Source: Microglena sp. YARC
Lineage: Eukaryota > Chlorophyta > Chlorophyceae > Chlamydomonadales > Chlamydomonadaceae
Assembly (NCBI GenBank): GCA_022414725.1
Contig: CM039463.1
Location: forward strand, 39,161,369-39,225,368
Length of the DNA stretch: 64,000 nt
Direction: 5' to 3'
The position numbers were made by a program, and so were the translations under genes. Below, piece after piece: positions 30,560 to 43,260 of this stretch. The notes under the pieces are model-generated. The model searched no databases. It was not told the origin of the DNA and saw only the letters and a program-made list of their open reading frames with translations. Position 1 is the first letter of the stretch. Each line of letters opens with the position of its first letter.

Positions 30560-32190
30560 CGTCAAGATGGTATTGGGGTCCAAAAATCTCATGTCTGCGC
30601 TCTCTTTCTTAAGGATGAAGATGTTCCCATGTAGGGCCTGCCAGGCTCCCGGTGTGGAGTCCAAGGGATTGGCGAGAGGTTTTCTGAGTCTATCCAATAC
30701 CAGATGTTATGGTATTCTTTTTAGACAAACCAGCATGTTTATATGCGATTGGGACGGGGGTGGTAAAGTGCAAGATACATTTACTGTGTCCTTGCAGACG
30801 TTGGAGGATTTTGGTCTTTGCTACTGCCAGGTAAGGATCCCAAGGTTGTAGGGTTCATCAGGATAAGGTCGTGCGGGTTTGGGTGTTCCGGATTATAATC
30901 AGGTTGTACGAATTCGGTGAAGTTATTCCCATCTGGGGGCATTCGGTGTTGCATGTAGGCCTGCATCAGCATATTAGTAAAATTCCCCCTGCGAGGGATG
31001 AAGTGGTTCGGCCAAACACACAGGTCATTTACGGTTTGCCCTTGAGTATCCGGTGATGTCTCTCCCAAATTTGAATATTTTTTCTGTGTCGACATATGGT
31101 CCACCGAGATAGGCATTGATGGCGTGCACTTGGCATGGCATCGAATTTGTTTCTCAACATGTATGGTAGGAATAGCACTCAGGGCCGGGGTTGCGGTCTA
31201 AGGCAACATCTCCCATGTCGCCAGTCCATTCGTGTGTTTTGGGGGGAGGTGCGTTGGGGTGAGCTGGCGTCCTCCATCATGGTATATTCCATGTTGGTTA
31301 GCGTTGAGGCATTAGGGGTTCGGAGGGGTTGTATCTTTGGTAACAGCCGACACATTTCCAAGCTGGAATTGGGGGTCCAAAAACCTCATGTCTGCGCTCT
31401 CATCTTTAAGGATGAGGATTTGCCCATATATGGCCTGCCAGGCGCCCGGTGTGGAGTCCAAGGGGATTGGCGAGAGGTTTTCTGAGTCTATCCAGTACCA
31501 GGTGTTAAGATATTGTTTGAGACAGCCGGCATGTCCATATGCAGCTGGGAGGGGGGTGGTAAAGTGCAAGATACATTTATTGTGTCCTTGTAGACGTTCG
31601 AGGATTTGTTTTTTGCTGCTACCAGGTAGGATCCCAAAGTTGTAGGATTCATCAGAGAAAGGTTGTGGGGATTGGTGTGTTCAGGGTTATAATCGGGTTG
31701 TGCAATTTGGTGGAGTATGCCCATCTGGGGGCATTCAGCTGTGCATGTAGGCCTGCATCAGCAAATTTGAAAAATTTCCCGCTGAGGTGAAGTGGAGCGG
31801 CCTAACACCCAGGTCGCTACGGGTTGCTTTGAGTATTTGGTGGTGTCTCTCCCCAAAATTTGAAAATTTTCCCTGCATTGACATGTGGTCCACCTAGGTA
31901 GGCATTGATGGCGTGCACTTGGGCAGTGGCTTGAAATTTGTTTCTCAATGTATGGTAGGATAGTGCTTAGGGCCGGGATTTGTGGACTGGCCTTGCTGAG
32001 GGGGGCGCTTTCCTCCCCTACATGTCGGGTCCTGGGGGGGCTTGAGTAAGGCATTGAATGCGTAGTTTTTGAGTAAGTCTGTCCTTAATACAAGTGGGGA
32101 GCGAGGAAACGTTCTTTAATTTTTGTGTGCTGAGAACAAATCCAGAAAGCCATCCAGTGTAGCCATGTAGGAATGATCCAAAGGAGCCAC
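30560..32190 (-). pseudogene. LINE copy 1: ORF1-like region with tandem duplication
   Basis: Two ~0.8 kb tandem copies (markers GGCATTGATGGCGTGCACTTGG near 31115 and 31905) encode related segments such as YWIDSENLSPIPLDSTPGAW and HAGCLKQYLNTWYW. No known ORF1 fold recognised. Confidence 0.6.
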
Positions 32191-32816
32191 CAGATCCGCG
32201 TATCCCGGAGCAAGGTCAAGTTACCGGCTATAATTAGTGGTTGCGTACTGGGGTAGTGCCCTCAGTTACAACTCGAGGTCCCACGCTGGGTCTCATATAT
32301 ACACCAAAATGGGCAGAGATACTTCTAAGAACTATTTGGTCTGCCAAGATTTCAATCAAGTAGCATAAGCGCGGTAAGGATATTGCAAGGAGAGTAGGCC
32401 AGGTTGGGGCAGTATTTGTTCTCCCTAGAGGTAAATATAGAATTCTTATAACTTTTTGGTCCACCCAGGATACAGAAATCAAGAGAAGGGCAGCAGACAT
32501 AGCACTACATAATATCACATGGTCGTCCAGCCATGATAGCCAGCGCGTTGGTGGGCCAGTGACCAGGGTGTGTCTGGAGGTGCTTTGTTGTTGCGTCTTG
32601 GATAGGTGCTGAAGAAGCCAAGGACCTGTAACCCAGCATTGTTGCAAGTTGGATTAGAGTAAGCTTAATATATTGGATCCAGGGGGTCGAGGGGGTGTTA
32701 ATCGGCATCGGCATTGTTTCCAATGTGATTGGGTAGGGTGATATCAGTACTGCTTACAGTGGGAAGGGGTCAGGGATGCCTCTCGGCAGAGCTCTTTCGA
32801 GCAAGGTTTGGGTAAT

Positions 32817-33319
32817 CATAAGTCATGGCAGGAGTCCCCTCGAAAGCCAGCTTGTTACAAGATAATTTGTCAATGCAGAAAACAACCATGGAGTAGGTAG
32901 GTGAGAGGGGCCCGGGGTGGCAGCCGTGCTCAACTTTTAGATGAGACTCGACGCACGTACCGGTAGTAAGTCTGTAGTAAACCTTTCACATCCACGTAAG
33001 GCTTTACTAACGACACATGGGAAGTTGGATGCACCTTCCAGCCATCGGACATATATGCACTTAGGGTGACTGAAACAGTCTCTTCCCTCTTCTGAATAGC
33101 ACGGGGAACGACTCACACTTGGCTCGGACTCGGCTGAAACGGAAGCGGCACAACCTTCCTACTATCCAGCTGTCTAACAGTAGGAGGGTTTTTGAGACTC
33201 CACATAAACCTTGAAAAGAAGCAAGGAGCATAAGAGTCAAAGAAAGCAATCAAACAGGTTTCTGAGTCACTTTGTACAATACAGATTACAGGAGGCTCTT
33301 GAACCTCGTGGCAGTAACA
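32817..33319 (+). repeat. 1.19 kb array, unit 3, right part
   Basis: Continues the unit exactly after the LINE. Confidence 0.95.
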
Positions 33320-33579
33320 CCTCGTGTCGTTTAATTGGTGGATGCGAGAAACCCCCCGCTGTCTTCCGGCAGCGGGTCTCAAACTCCCGCCATCGCACCC
33401 ATTGCGTTATGAAAGAGAGGGTTCGTTACATAACCTCAGCACATGAGTAAATCATTTCCGAGACAGGACAGCAGCCCAGGCTGCTTACCATCCATTTTTT
33501 CTTGTGCATTTTGTGTACCTCAGATTCTGTCCTTGCCCGTCCGGCTCCGAACGAGACCTGCCTATGGTCATGACTTGAT

Positions 33580-33657
33580 TGCGAGAGGTCGTGGTTCATT
33601 TCCCGCAACACCCCGATATCCGGGAGTTTGGTCTAGTGGTATGATTCTCGCTTAGGG
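33580..33657 (+). tRNA. tRNA-Pro(AGG) halves in permuted order, unit 4 (anticodon stem intact)
   Basis: 3' half starts TGCGAGAGG (33580). Linker GATATCC (33615-33621). 5' half GGGAGTT ... CTCGCTTAGGG (33622-33657). GCGAG pairs with CTCGC, and joining would give the 7-nt loop TTAGGGT with anticodon AGG. One acceptor mismatch and a T-stem deletion make this copy doubtful as a functional gene. Confidence 0.5.
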
Positions 33658-33668
33658 ACCTATCTTTA

Positions 33669-33734
33669 GCGTCATTCGTATAGTGGTTATTATTTCTGCC
33701 TTCCAAGCTAGGGGTTCGATTCCCCGATGACGCA
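33669..33734 (+). pseudogene. tRNA-Gly pseudogene (anticodon arm deleted)
   Basis: Seven bases are lost between CCAAGC and GGGGTTCG, removing the 3' anticodon stem and variable loop. Confidence 0.85.
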
Positions 33735-33993
33735 TCGGCCTGCTGGCAATACCCTCACTTCACACGTGGTGGCCCCTACAAACTCATGAGTGCCCAAGTA
33801 TGGGACATGGCAGTAGGGGTATGGTGATTAGTCAGTTTTTCGTTTTATACCCTCCCGATATCATGGTTGGGCAAGCCCCTTCAGCCTATTTGGCTACCCC
33901 TAGACTGTAACAACATACATTTGAATGGGCAGAACAAAACACGGTGGGCAGTGAAATGTGAGCCTAATCGAAAATGGGAGAATCCTAGAGTGC

Positions 33994-34077
33994 TGTTATT
34001 GACTGATTTATATATCAGTCTTTGAGTCGGCATAATGCACACCGGTACCTTTCCCTCCAGGTACCGTGTTGCCTGCC
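33994..34077 (+). repeat. Copia left LTR, 5' piece
   Basis: 84 bp; with 44578-44721 (144 bp) it rebuilds 228 bp, exactly the right-LTR length. The two LTRs differ at roughly 3% of positions. Confidence 0.95.
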
Positions 34078-34859
34078 AAATACCGTGTTCTCCCTACCAA
34101 ATATACGCAATCTAAAACGTCTACAGTTTGGCCTGCGAAGTCGTTTAAAAAAAGAGACCGATTTGCTTTAAACAAGCAAGCTGAACTCGCTTAAGATGTC
34201 TCTAAACGCCGTTTATAGCGCGTTTAAGCGTTTTAGCGGTTTAAGATCGCTTAACCTTAGCACGGCTAAGGGGGGCTTAGAGTGATCGTTTATAGGAGTT
34301 TAGTTGTTTAGGATCGTTTAATATCCTTAATCCCGGACTAGTTTAAGCCATTTAAGCGTGATCGTTTACAAGAGATTAGTGGTTAAGGCTCGATTAATAT
34401 CCCTAATCCTAGATGCGTTTAATATGGTTTAGCGTGTTCGCTTAAACCAGTTTAGTGGTGGTTTAAGGCTCTTGAAATGGGTCATAATATAAAAGTGGGG
34501 GCGGGGGACACGGTTTCGGATTTATTCATGGTCGTGTTACATCGTAAAACCAATTAGAAAATACATAAAAAGACACTCCACTTGTGGGTAGTTATGTAAT
34601 ATCCTTCAAAATATAGTGCTAAACAGTAGTACTAGACAGTATAGTCGGGTAGTATAGTCGGTACTGGAGTAGTAAATACATATCCAAGCAAGTCAAGCTA
34701 ACCTTGGTTACATAGCATTAGCCAGCAATTTAGCTGCTGCCATGTAACCAATTCCGTCTACGGCACTCAAAACAAACGATTACCACGATCGAGTTAACTC
34801 GAACAAATCGCTATCACCCAAGCCAAGCCAAACCAAGTCAATTCAAGCAAAGATAGGTC

Positions 34860-35110
34860 AACAGGTCGACAAACACTCATGTTATTAGTCAGTTAGACAC
34901 CTAGTCAGTCAGTCAGTCAGTTAGTCAGTCAGTCAGTCAATTAGTCACTTATTCACGAAGTTGTAGGACAAGCAGTAATTCATTCATTCAATCACTGTGT
35001 CAGTCAGCCACTATACAGTAAGACTAACAGTCATTTGGTCAGTCAATCACTATGTCAGTCAGCCACTTACTTAGTCACTTAGTTAGTCACTCATCATACA
35101 AATAAAATAA
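34860..35110. repeat. degenerate (AGTC)n tract
   Basis: GTCAGTCAGTCAGTTAGTC-type repeats. No gene in 34480-36250. Confidence 0.85.
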
Positions 35111-36126
35111 AACATGATGTTCAAGTTAGTCAATCACATACCTTGTCTAGTAGGGTGTCGTTCACGTCGTTCTGCAATTGTAAGGCGAAACTATAACCCC
35201 CTACAGCAGTTAGTTGCCGCTACCACAGCTTAAGTGGCACAAGGATTCTGGCCCATGGCCACATTGGTGCCCTGTAAAAAGGTAGGAGTGGATGGAAGTA
35301 AATTCATGATTTATAGGAATCATACATGCATCTCTATACAAATGAGAAGCGAGCGGGCAAGCAAAGAGAAGAACACAAAGACAGGCAGGCAGGCAGGCAG
35401 CAAACAAACACACAATGGATAGACTAACATTACAAACAGGCATAAGGACCTACAAACTAAAACACCACAAGGACATACAAGCAGGTCATGGCAAGGCGAG
35501 GAAATAAATGAAAGTCAAGGAGCCGAAATTGTCTGGGTAAGGACAATTGAAGTGCATGCGGCGCCATGTAGTTTGCATGGTATGGCAGGAGAGGGCGCAA
35601 AGCCCAAGTGAAAAAGGTTGGGTTAGGGGAGTAGATTAGATAGGGCGGGAGCTTGACTTGCGCATGGCTTAACTTACCATCATGAATATTAGAGAGAGCC
35701 ACAATGGGTAGCTAGAAGCAAGGAATGCCTCCTACCTAAGAGGGCTGTTTGCTCTGGCTTAATGTTAACCTGCATGCAATCCAAGGTGGATGGGAGGACA
35801 GTCACGGTGTATGCCTGGGCATGGGCATTTTAGTGTTTGCATAGGCATGGGCATCGTGCAATTTTTGGAGCAAGCTAGGAATTACTCAATCGGTCGTCAG
35901 CGCATGGAGGCATGGGGAATTAAAAGAAGGGGCTCGTGGAGCTAATGTTTCTTACAATGGGGCTGGCAGCCAGCATTGTGCAGGGCAGGAAATCAAATTT
36001 TAACAGCAAGAGACAAGACGACTAGAGCCTTCTTTGAAAGGTCTGCAGTGCTAAGCTGTGGATTTCAAATGAAACCAAGGCAGTGAGCTAGACTTCCCAC
36101 CCCCCTTGTACCTTCACTCAAGACAG

Positions 36127-36157
<31 letters not shown>
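36127..36157. repeat. poly-C tract, 31 bases
   Basis: Uninterrupted C run. Similar C runs lie near 41911-41947 and 42063-42084, and near 50928-50958 in LINE copy 2. Confidence 0.97.
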
Positions 36158-36829
36158 TGCAACCCGTAACGAAGTAGCAGGTCAGCAGCAGCAGGTCAGC
36201 ACGAAGAAAAAGGCAAGAAGAATGGTCAGCAGCAGGAGAGCAAGAAGGCTGCATGTCTGTGGGAAATGGGTATGAAGCACAATGCAGTTTAGTAACCTTT
36301 GAGCCTGAACATCCTGATCGGACTGGCTACTCCGTCGCCGAACCTGATGAATCCTGCGCCGAAAAAAAGCAAGAGCGAGATGAGCAACAATGGTGTGACA
36401 TGCAAGACCAGGAAGTGTTCGCCCTTATTGAAGGTGCTTGCTATCATTAACAGCGAGGTTGAGCGCAGTGGCTGACAGAGCTGTCGCATTTTCAAACGTG
36501 ATGCCAAAACGTTGGAATTCCGTCGCACAGAGGGAGACGAAGATAGCGAGCAACGGAACTAATATAACTGCAGAAATCAGGATTGGGATTCAGATCGGCA
36601 CGGCCCAAGGCAATTAAGAGGAGAGCATTATCGAGCCATGATAAAGATTCGAAGCCTCGGGGGGGGTCCTGAGCAGCCACGACAGGGTACCGTACTACCG
36701 GCTGTACAGAGGTGATTAGAGAATGCTTTTCTCCCGGGGCCCTGTTTTCTCAGTCCGCCTATCGGCATTCTCGCTCCCTCTTTCCTGAACCACGTCTCGC
36801 TTCATTAAGTATCACCTACAGGCGTTCGT

Positions 36830-36853
36830 CTTCTTCTTCTTCTTCTTCTTCTT

Positions 36854-36886
<33 letters not shown>

Positions 36887-36895
36887 CTTTTTCAT
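36830..36895. repeat. (CTT)n microsatellite
   Basis: TTC/CTT triplets with two interruptions. The Ser-rich frame across it is an artefact of the repeat. No supported gene in 36160-38050. Confidence 0.95.
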
Positions 36896-38049
36896 ATCTT
36901 TTCACATCGAGCAACATTGCAAGCCGACCAATTTCTCTCCTGCCAAATGATAATTTCATCAGCGTGGTTGCTAACATCTAGCCTTCCGCCACATGCCAGG
37001 GGTATACCCAAAGCCGCAACTCTTATCGCTGCGCAACTGAAATCCTGCCACTTCAGCTGTCTCATGCATCTAATCGCAGCCTTATCCACGAGCCTTGCTT
37101 ACAGAAGGTCCGACCAAAGCTGGCGGAGGAGAAGATCCGTCGTGTGAGATGGTTGACATCACCCCCAACAGGTGTTTCTTAACACCCATAATACCTACCA
37201 AACCGTCTGTCTATTTAGTTGTTTATATACTGGGCTGCTACTCAAGTACCTTGCCCTTTACATCTCTACTGTATCTAGCTTGATGTACTCCGCAATGAGG
37301 GGCCAGAGAAAAGAGAGGCAGTTTGGTCTTGAGGGGTGGAGGAAACCCTTCGGTATGATTTGGTAATTCGGTATACATAGGGTGTATGCCATGTGTATTC
37401 AATTTGAGGCATCTCGTTTTATGAGATGCAACCCCACAAACAGTGTATCGGCCGATAGCCTTGGTGGCAATGTGTTAATTGATCGCATAGTAAATTGTAA
37501 GGCAGCCCAACACTATGTGGATCATAGTGCAAGTGAATTATTTCCCAAATCATATGTATACATAAATACAAGATGAAGGTCACCATGTTCTAGCCCTCCT
37601 TAGAGCCATGCCTTTGATTTAAGGGGCATAGAAAATGGGAATATCGCACGGATAAAGGGGAAGGACACCTTATTGAGTTAGAGAGTAGTAGATGCCTTGT
37701 AGTTTAGTAAGAGCATCCCGAGGGGGTGTAGTTCTTACCTGTACAGGTCTAGGTAGATGTTGATGTTTACGTGTCAGTGCTTGTACCAAAAATATGTGAA
37801 CCCTACCCCCCACCCCACCCCACCCCACCCCCCGTGTATGTAATCTAGTGAAACGTGTACGTGCCTACACCCTCGTAATCCAAACTTGCACGTGCTTGTG
37901 AAACGTGGACCCCCCTGTAACCCAAATGGTGTGTGCTGTGGAAACGTGGACCCCGTGTGTGCTTATTAAACGTGGACCCCCCATGGCTTGTTAGTTATAA
38001 AACATACCAACTAATAACCGCCATTGTCCATTAATGTAGGATACTGCAT

Positions 38050-41000
38050 TTCTTTACCAACAATCTATGGAAGCTGAGTAAATGGAAGGTCTTTTGCAAC
38101 CTAATGTGGTGTACACCCACACGCACAACCCCATCTCATTAGGACTGGCCGTAATGAGCCAGGCTTACTGAGTAAACCTACACCCACACGCACAACCCCC
38201 TCTCATTAGGACTAGCCGTGATGAGCTGGCCTTACTGAGTAAACCTACACCCACACGCACAAACCCATCTCATTAGGACTGGCCGTGATTGACTGGCCTT
38301 TTACTGAGTAAACCTACACCCACACGCACAACCCCATGGCTGGGCCGTGATGATCTGGCCTTACTAAACTACACCCACACGCACAACCCCATCTCATTAG
38401 GACTAGGCCGTGATGAGCTGCCCTTACTAGTAAACCTACACCCACACGCATAACCCCATCTCATTAGGACTAGCCGTGATGAGCTGGCCTTACTGAGTAA
38501 ACCTACACCCACACGCACAACCCCATCTCATTAGACTAGCCGTGATAGCTGGCCTTACGGCAGTAAAACCTACACCCACACGCCACAACCCCATCTCATT
38601 AGGACTAGCCGTGATAAGCTAGCCTTACTAGGTAAACCTACACCCACACGCACAACCCCATCTCATTAGGACTAGCCGTGATGAGCTGGCCTTACTAAGT
38701 AAACCTACACCCACACGCACAACCCCATCTCATTAGGGACTGCCGTGATGAGCTGGCCTTACTAGTAAACCTTACACCCACACGCACAACCCCATCTCAT
38801 TAGGACTAGCCGTGATGGGTAAAACTACACCCACACGCCTGATACTTACTAAGAGATTAAACCTACACCCACACGCACAACCCCATATCAGGAGACTAGG
38901 CCGTGATGAGTGAAGACTAAGTAAACCTACACCCACACGCACAACCCCACTCATTAGACCATTAGCTCATTAGGACTAAACCGTGATGAGCTGGTGCCTT
39001 ACTGAGACTCTAAACCCATACTGACCCACACACGCACAACCCCATTAGACTCCGTGATGAGCTGCCTTACTGGACTAGCCGTGATGAGCTTACTGGCAGC
39101 TTACTAAGAGTAAGTTACCCTACACCCACACGCACAACCCATCTCATTAGGACACCGTGAGCTGAGAGCTGGCCTTACTGGCCAACCATCTCACTAGCCG
39201 TGAAGTAAAAACCTACACCCACACGCACAACCCCATCTCATTAGGACTAGCCGTGATGAGCTGGCCTTACTGAGTAAACCTACACCCACACGCACAACCC
39301 CATCTCATTAGGACTAGCCGCACAACCCCATGGACTGAGCTGGCCTTACTAAGTAAACCTACACCCACACGCACAACCCCATCTCATTAGGACTAGCCGT
39401 GATGAGCTGGCCTTACTCTCAAGTAAACCTACACCCACACGCACAACCCCATCTCATTAGGACTTAGCCGTGATGAGCTGGCCTTACTAAGTAAAACCTA
39501 CACCCACACGCACAACCCCATCTCATTAGGACTAGCCGTGATGAGCTGGCCTTACTAAGTAAACCTACACCCACACGCACAACCCATCTCATTAGGACTA
39601 GCCGTGATGAGCTGGCCTTACTGAGTAAACCTACACCCACACGCACAACCCCATCTCATTAGGACTAGCCGTGATGAGCTGGCCTTACTGAGTAAACCTA
39701 CACCCACACGCACAACCCCATCTCATTAGGACTAGCCGTGATGAGCTGGCCTTACTGAGTAAAACCTACACCCACACGCACAACCCCATCTCATTAGGAC
39801 TAGCCGTGGATGAGCGGCCTTACTAAGTAAACCTAACACCCACACGGACATTACTGAGTAAACCTACACCCACACGCACAACCCCATCTCATTAGGACTA
39901 GCCGTGATGAGCTGGCCTTACTGAGTAAACCTACACCCACACGCACAACCCCATCTCATTAGGACTAGCCGTGATGAGCTGGCCTTACTAAGTAAACCTA
40001 CACCCACACGCACAACCCCATCTCATTAGGACTAGCCGTGATGAGCTGGCCTTACTGAGTAAACCTACACCCACACGCACAACCCCATCTCATTAGGACT
40101 AGCCGTGATGAGCTGGCCTTACTTAAGTAAACCTACACCCACACGCACCACACTACCCCATCTCATTAGGACTAGCCGTGATGAGCTGGCCTTACTGAAG
40201 TAAACCTACACCCACACGCACAACCCCATCTCATTAGGACTAGCCGTGATGAGCTGGCCTTACTGAGTAAACCTACACCCACACGCACAACCCCATCTCA
40301 TTAGGACTAGCCGTGATGAGCTGGCCTTACTGAGTAAACCTACACCCACACGCACAACCCCATCTCATTAGACTAGGCCGTGATGAGGTGGCCTTACTAA
40401 GTAAACCTACACCCACACGCACAACCCACCCATCCGTGATCTGGCATTACACCACACGCACAACCCATCTCATTAGGACTAGCCCGTGATGAGCTGGCCT
40501 TACTAAGTAAACCTACACCCACACGCACAACCCCATCTAACTAGGACTAGCCGTGATGAGCTGGCCTTACTAAGTAAACCTACACCCACACGCACAACCC
40601 CATATCATTAGGACTAGCCGTGATGAGCTGGCCTTACTGAGTAAACCTACACCCACACGCACAACCCCATCTCATTAGGACTAGCCGTGATGAGCTGGCC
40701 TTACTAAGTAAACCTACACCCACACGCACAACCCCATCTCATTAGGACTAGCCGTGATGGGCTGGCCTTACTGAGTAAACCTACACCCACACGCACAACC
40801 CCATCTCATTAGGACTGGCCGTGATGAGGTGGCCTTACTGAGTAAACCTACACCCACACGCACAACCCAATCTCATTAGGACTAGCCGTGATGAGGTGGC
40901 CTTACTGAGTAAACCTACACCCACACGCACAACCCCATCGCATAAGGACTAGCCGTGATGAGCTGGCCTTACTGAGCAAACCTACACCCACACGCACAAC

Positions 41001-41480
41001 CCCATATCATTAGGACTAGCCGTGATGAGGTGGCCTTACTGAGTAAACCTACACCCACACGCACAACCCCATCTCATTAGGACTAGCCGTGATGAGCTGG
41101 CCTTACTAAGTAAACCTAAACCCACACGCACAACCCCATCTCATTAGGACTAGCCGTGATGGGCTGGCCTTACTGAGTAAACCTACACCCACACGCACAA
41201 CCCCATCTCATTAGGACTAGCCGTGATGAGGTGGCCTTACTGAGTAAACCTACACCCACACGCACAACCCCATCTCATTAGGACTAGCCGTGATGAGGTG
41301 GCCTTACTGAGTAAACCTACACCCACACGCACAACCCCATCGCATAAGGACTAGCCGTGATGAGGTGGCCTTACTGAGTAAACCTACACCCACACAAACA
41401 ACCCCATTTCATTAGGATTGGTATTTATTAGCCGGCCTTACCCAGTAAACCTACATCCCACACCTCACACCCCATACCCC
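38050..41480. repeat. 67-bp satellite, about 50 copies
   Basis: The unit runs from ACCTACACCCACACGCACAA through CATCTCATTAGGACTAGCC to GCCTTACTGAGTAA. Copies at 39200-41400 are homogeneous; 38820-39200 is scrambled by deletions and rearrangement. Outer copies are more diverged. Confidence 0.97.
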
Positions 41481-41550
41481 ACACCCCATACCTCACACCC
41501 TGCACCCTACACCCAACACCCCACAAACTCTATTGCTTGAAATGTAGGAC

Positions 41551-41841
41551 ATGCTTCCTAAGGAGGACATGCTTCTTGAGAATGGAAAGGAAGCTTGCGG
41601 AGGAGACTTCGAGGTTAGTACACTATGCGTCACGGATAGAGTTGTGAGGAAAATGATTGGAGATGATGCAACCACGTTGCCTTCCCTACTATCTTTGGCT
41701 AGAGTGTATGGTGTTGCACAGTCTACAATTTTGGGCGGGAGGTGGTGCAAGCTTACTATGAATAGAGCTAGTGAGTTGGAGAATGCATGGGGGAAACTGG
41801 CAAGTTATGATGGTATAAGTTACGAGCGGCTCTTGTCTTAG
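41551..41841 (+). CDS. doubtful ORF, 96 aa, just right of the satellite
   Basis: Composition is protein-like (MLPKEDMLLENGKEACGGDFE, then VVRKMIGDDATTLPSLLSLARVYG), but no family is recognised. It runs into a ~160-bp tandem repeat (41823-42135) with poly-C runs. It could be a remnant of a coding region of the host element. Confidence 0.25.
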   Translation: MLPKEDMLLENGKEACGGDFEVSTLCVTDRVVRKMIGDDATTLPSLLSLARVYGVAQSTILGGRWCKLTMNRASELENAWGKLASYDGISYERLLS

Positions 41842-42160
41842 TAATTGTAACTGCAGGGGTTGGAAGGAGGGTGTGTACAAAGTCAGGTAAGATGGATCGA
41901 TAGGGTTGACCCCCCCCCCCCCGCCCCCCCCCCCCCCCCCCCCCCCCAAAGCCGGCCAGGAGGGCGCCATATACGAGAGGCTCTTGTCTTTCTAACTGCA
42001 GGGGTTAGCAGAAGGGTGGGTAGAAAGTTGGGTAAGGTGGATGAGTGGATCGAAAGGTTTTACCCCCCCCCCCCCCCCCCCCCCACACCACACACACACA
42101 CACACACAGCCATCACCGGCTAGGAGCGCGCTAAGTACTAGCGGCTCTTGTCTTGGTCAC
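41823..42160. repeat. two to three copies of a ~160-bp repeat with poly-C runs
   Basis: GCGGCTCTTGTCTT ... AACTGCAGGGGTT ... poly-C recurs near 41828, 41975 and 42140. Confidence 0.85.
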
Positions 42161-42224
42161 AACAAGGGTGGGCATAGGGCAGTTTTGACTTCATCTAAGA
42201 AGTAGGTTTACAGGTAGCCATAGT

Positions 42225-42452
42225 TTCTCTTTTCAACTGCAAGCCGCAGCTTCTAGGCAGCTCCCTGAGCTCTCTTTTCAACTACGAGCAGCAGCTTCTA
42301 GGGAGATCCGTGGGATCTCTTTTCAACTACGAGTAGGGGCTTCTAGGGAGATCCCTGGGCTCTCTTTTAAACTACGAGTAGCAGCTTCTGAGGAGATCCC
42401 TGGGCTCTCTTTTCAACTACGAGCAACAGCTTCTAGGCAGCTCCCTTGGCTC
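42225..42452. repeat. 45-bp tandem repeat, five copies
   Basis: TCTCTTTTCAACTACGAG ... AGATCCCTGGGC repeats with 80-95% similarity. Confidence 0.92.
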
Positions 42453-42509
42453 TTTGTCTTCGGCAGTAACATTCTCAATATGTATCTAAGCATTGAGATA
42501 AAGTGTAGG

Positions 42510-42719
42510 TAATGATAACGCCTGGTGGGGCGTGGTGTTAAGGGAGCCCGTCGTACGCGGGTAGGGAGCGGTCTCCTACCTCAACTGGACAAGCTACCAT
42601 CGCGGTTGACGACGACCTGCAACGCCAAGAGCGACCGAAGGGGGAGTCGAACCCCCGACTCTTCGTTCCTTAGCAATCTGGTCTACCACTAGACCATTGT
42701 AATCGCTAAAGAGGCTATC
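42510..42719 (-). mobile_element. tRNA-derived SINE with LINE-like tail
   Basis: Read on minus: a tRNA-related head with A box TGGTCTAGTGG and perfect B box GGTTCGACTCC (T arm GGGGG-TTCGACT-CCCCC), a ~70-bp body, and a tail CCTTAACACCACGCCCCACC then AGGCGTTATC. The last ~43 bases match the 3' end of the LINEs at 23054 and 56918 except for a few bases. Flanked by a 9-bp target duplication AAGTGTAGG (42501-42509, 42720-42728). The head does not fold as a full tRNA, as usual for SINEs. Confidence 0.8.
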
Positions 42720-42729
42720 AAGTGTAGGA

Positions 42730-43260
42730 GACCTAATCTTCTTGCATACAACGAGTGCTACGTTGAACTTGATCTTGGTTACATGTTGCTTAAGCCGTTT
42801 AGGCTGCTCGCTGTTCTTGGGCTTAAGTCTTCTCGCTTGTCTTCGACAGACACATATCAAAAAGTATTATAAGCGTTGAGATCACATGTAGAAGATCCGA
42901 TCTCCCTGCATACAAGAGATAGTGCTACCTTAAACTTGGTTGCATAGTGCTTTAGCCGATAATGGTGCTCGCTCGTCTTCAGTAGTAACTAACCGAATAT
43001 TTAACCAAGCATTGAGACCAAATATAGGTGATATGATCTCCTTGCATACAACTAGTGCTACCTTGAACTTGATCTTGGTTATATGTTGCTTTAGCTGTTA
43101 AGGCTGCTCGCTCGGCTTCGGTGGAACCATACCGAATCCTTATACAAGCATTTAGATTAAATGTAGGAGATCCGATCTACATGCATACAACTAGTGCTTC
43201 CCATCTTTCATCTTGTTTACATGTTGCTTCAGCCGTTAAGGCTACTCGCTCGCTCTAGCA
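42730..43260. repeat. imperfect ~150-200-bp repeats
   Basis: Motifs AAGC(A/G)TTGAGA, GATC(T)CTTGCATACAA and GGTTACATGTTGCTT recur about four times, before and after the SINE. No gene supported in 42730-44360. Confidence 0.75.

Larger units (their letters stand above)
23054..32816 (-). mobile_element. Dualen/RandI-like LINE, copy 1 (minus strand, decayed)
   Basis: 9.76 kb inserted in unit 3, flanked by CATA (23050-23053, 32817-32820). The 3' end is at the left (AAAGATAACGCC read on plus). Read on minus, the order is ORF1-like region, APE-type endonuclease, RT, RNase H, CCHC plus PD-(D/E)XK-like domain. Many frameshifts. The rightmost ~630 bp (32190-32816) have no counterpart in copy 2 and may be a different 5' end or a second fragment. 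Confidence 0.85.
33320..33993 (+). repeat. 1.19 kb array, unit 4, first part
   Basis: Continues at 47762-48026 and 56931-57180; interrupted by the Copia element and then LINE copy 2. Confidence 0.95.

Noticed and set aside
23462..30851. Many plus-strand ORFs of 80-150 aa
   Set aside because: Antisense shadows of LINE copy 1, whose RT, RNase H and endonuclease motifs are on the minus strand.
36712..36981. Ser-rich 89-aa ORF
   Set aside because: Produced by the (CTT)n microsatellite.
38050..41480. Possible hammerhead ribozyme in the 67-bp satellite (GTGATGAG resembles CTGATGAG)
   Set aside because: The second core element (GAAA after stem II) and a self-cleavage site are missing in the unit.
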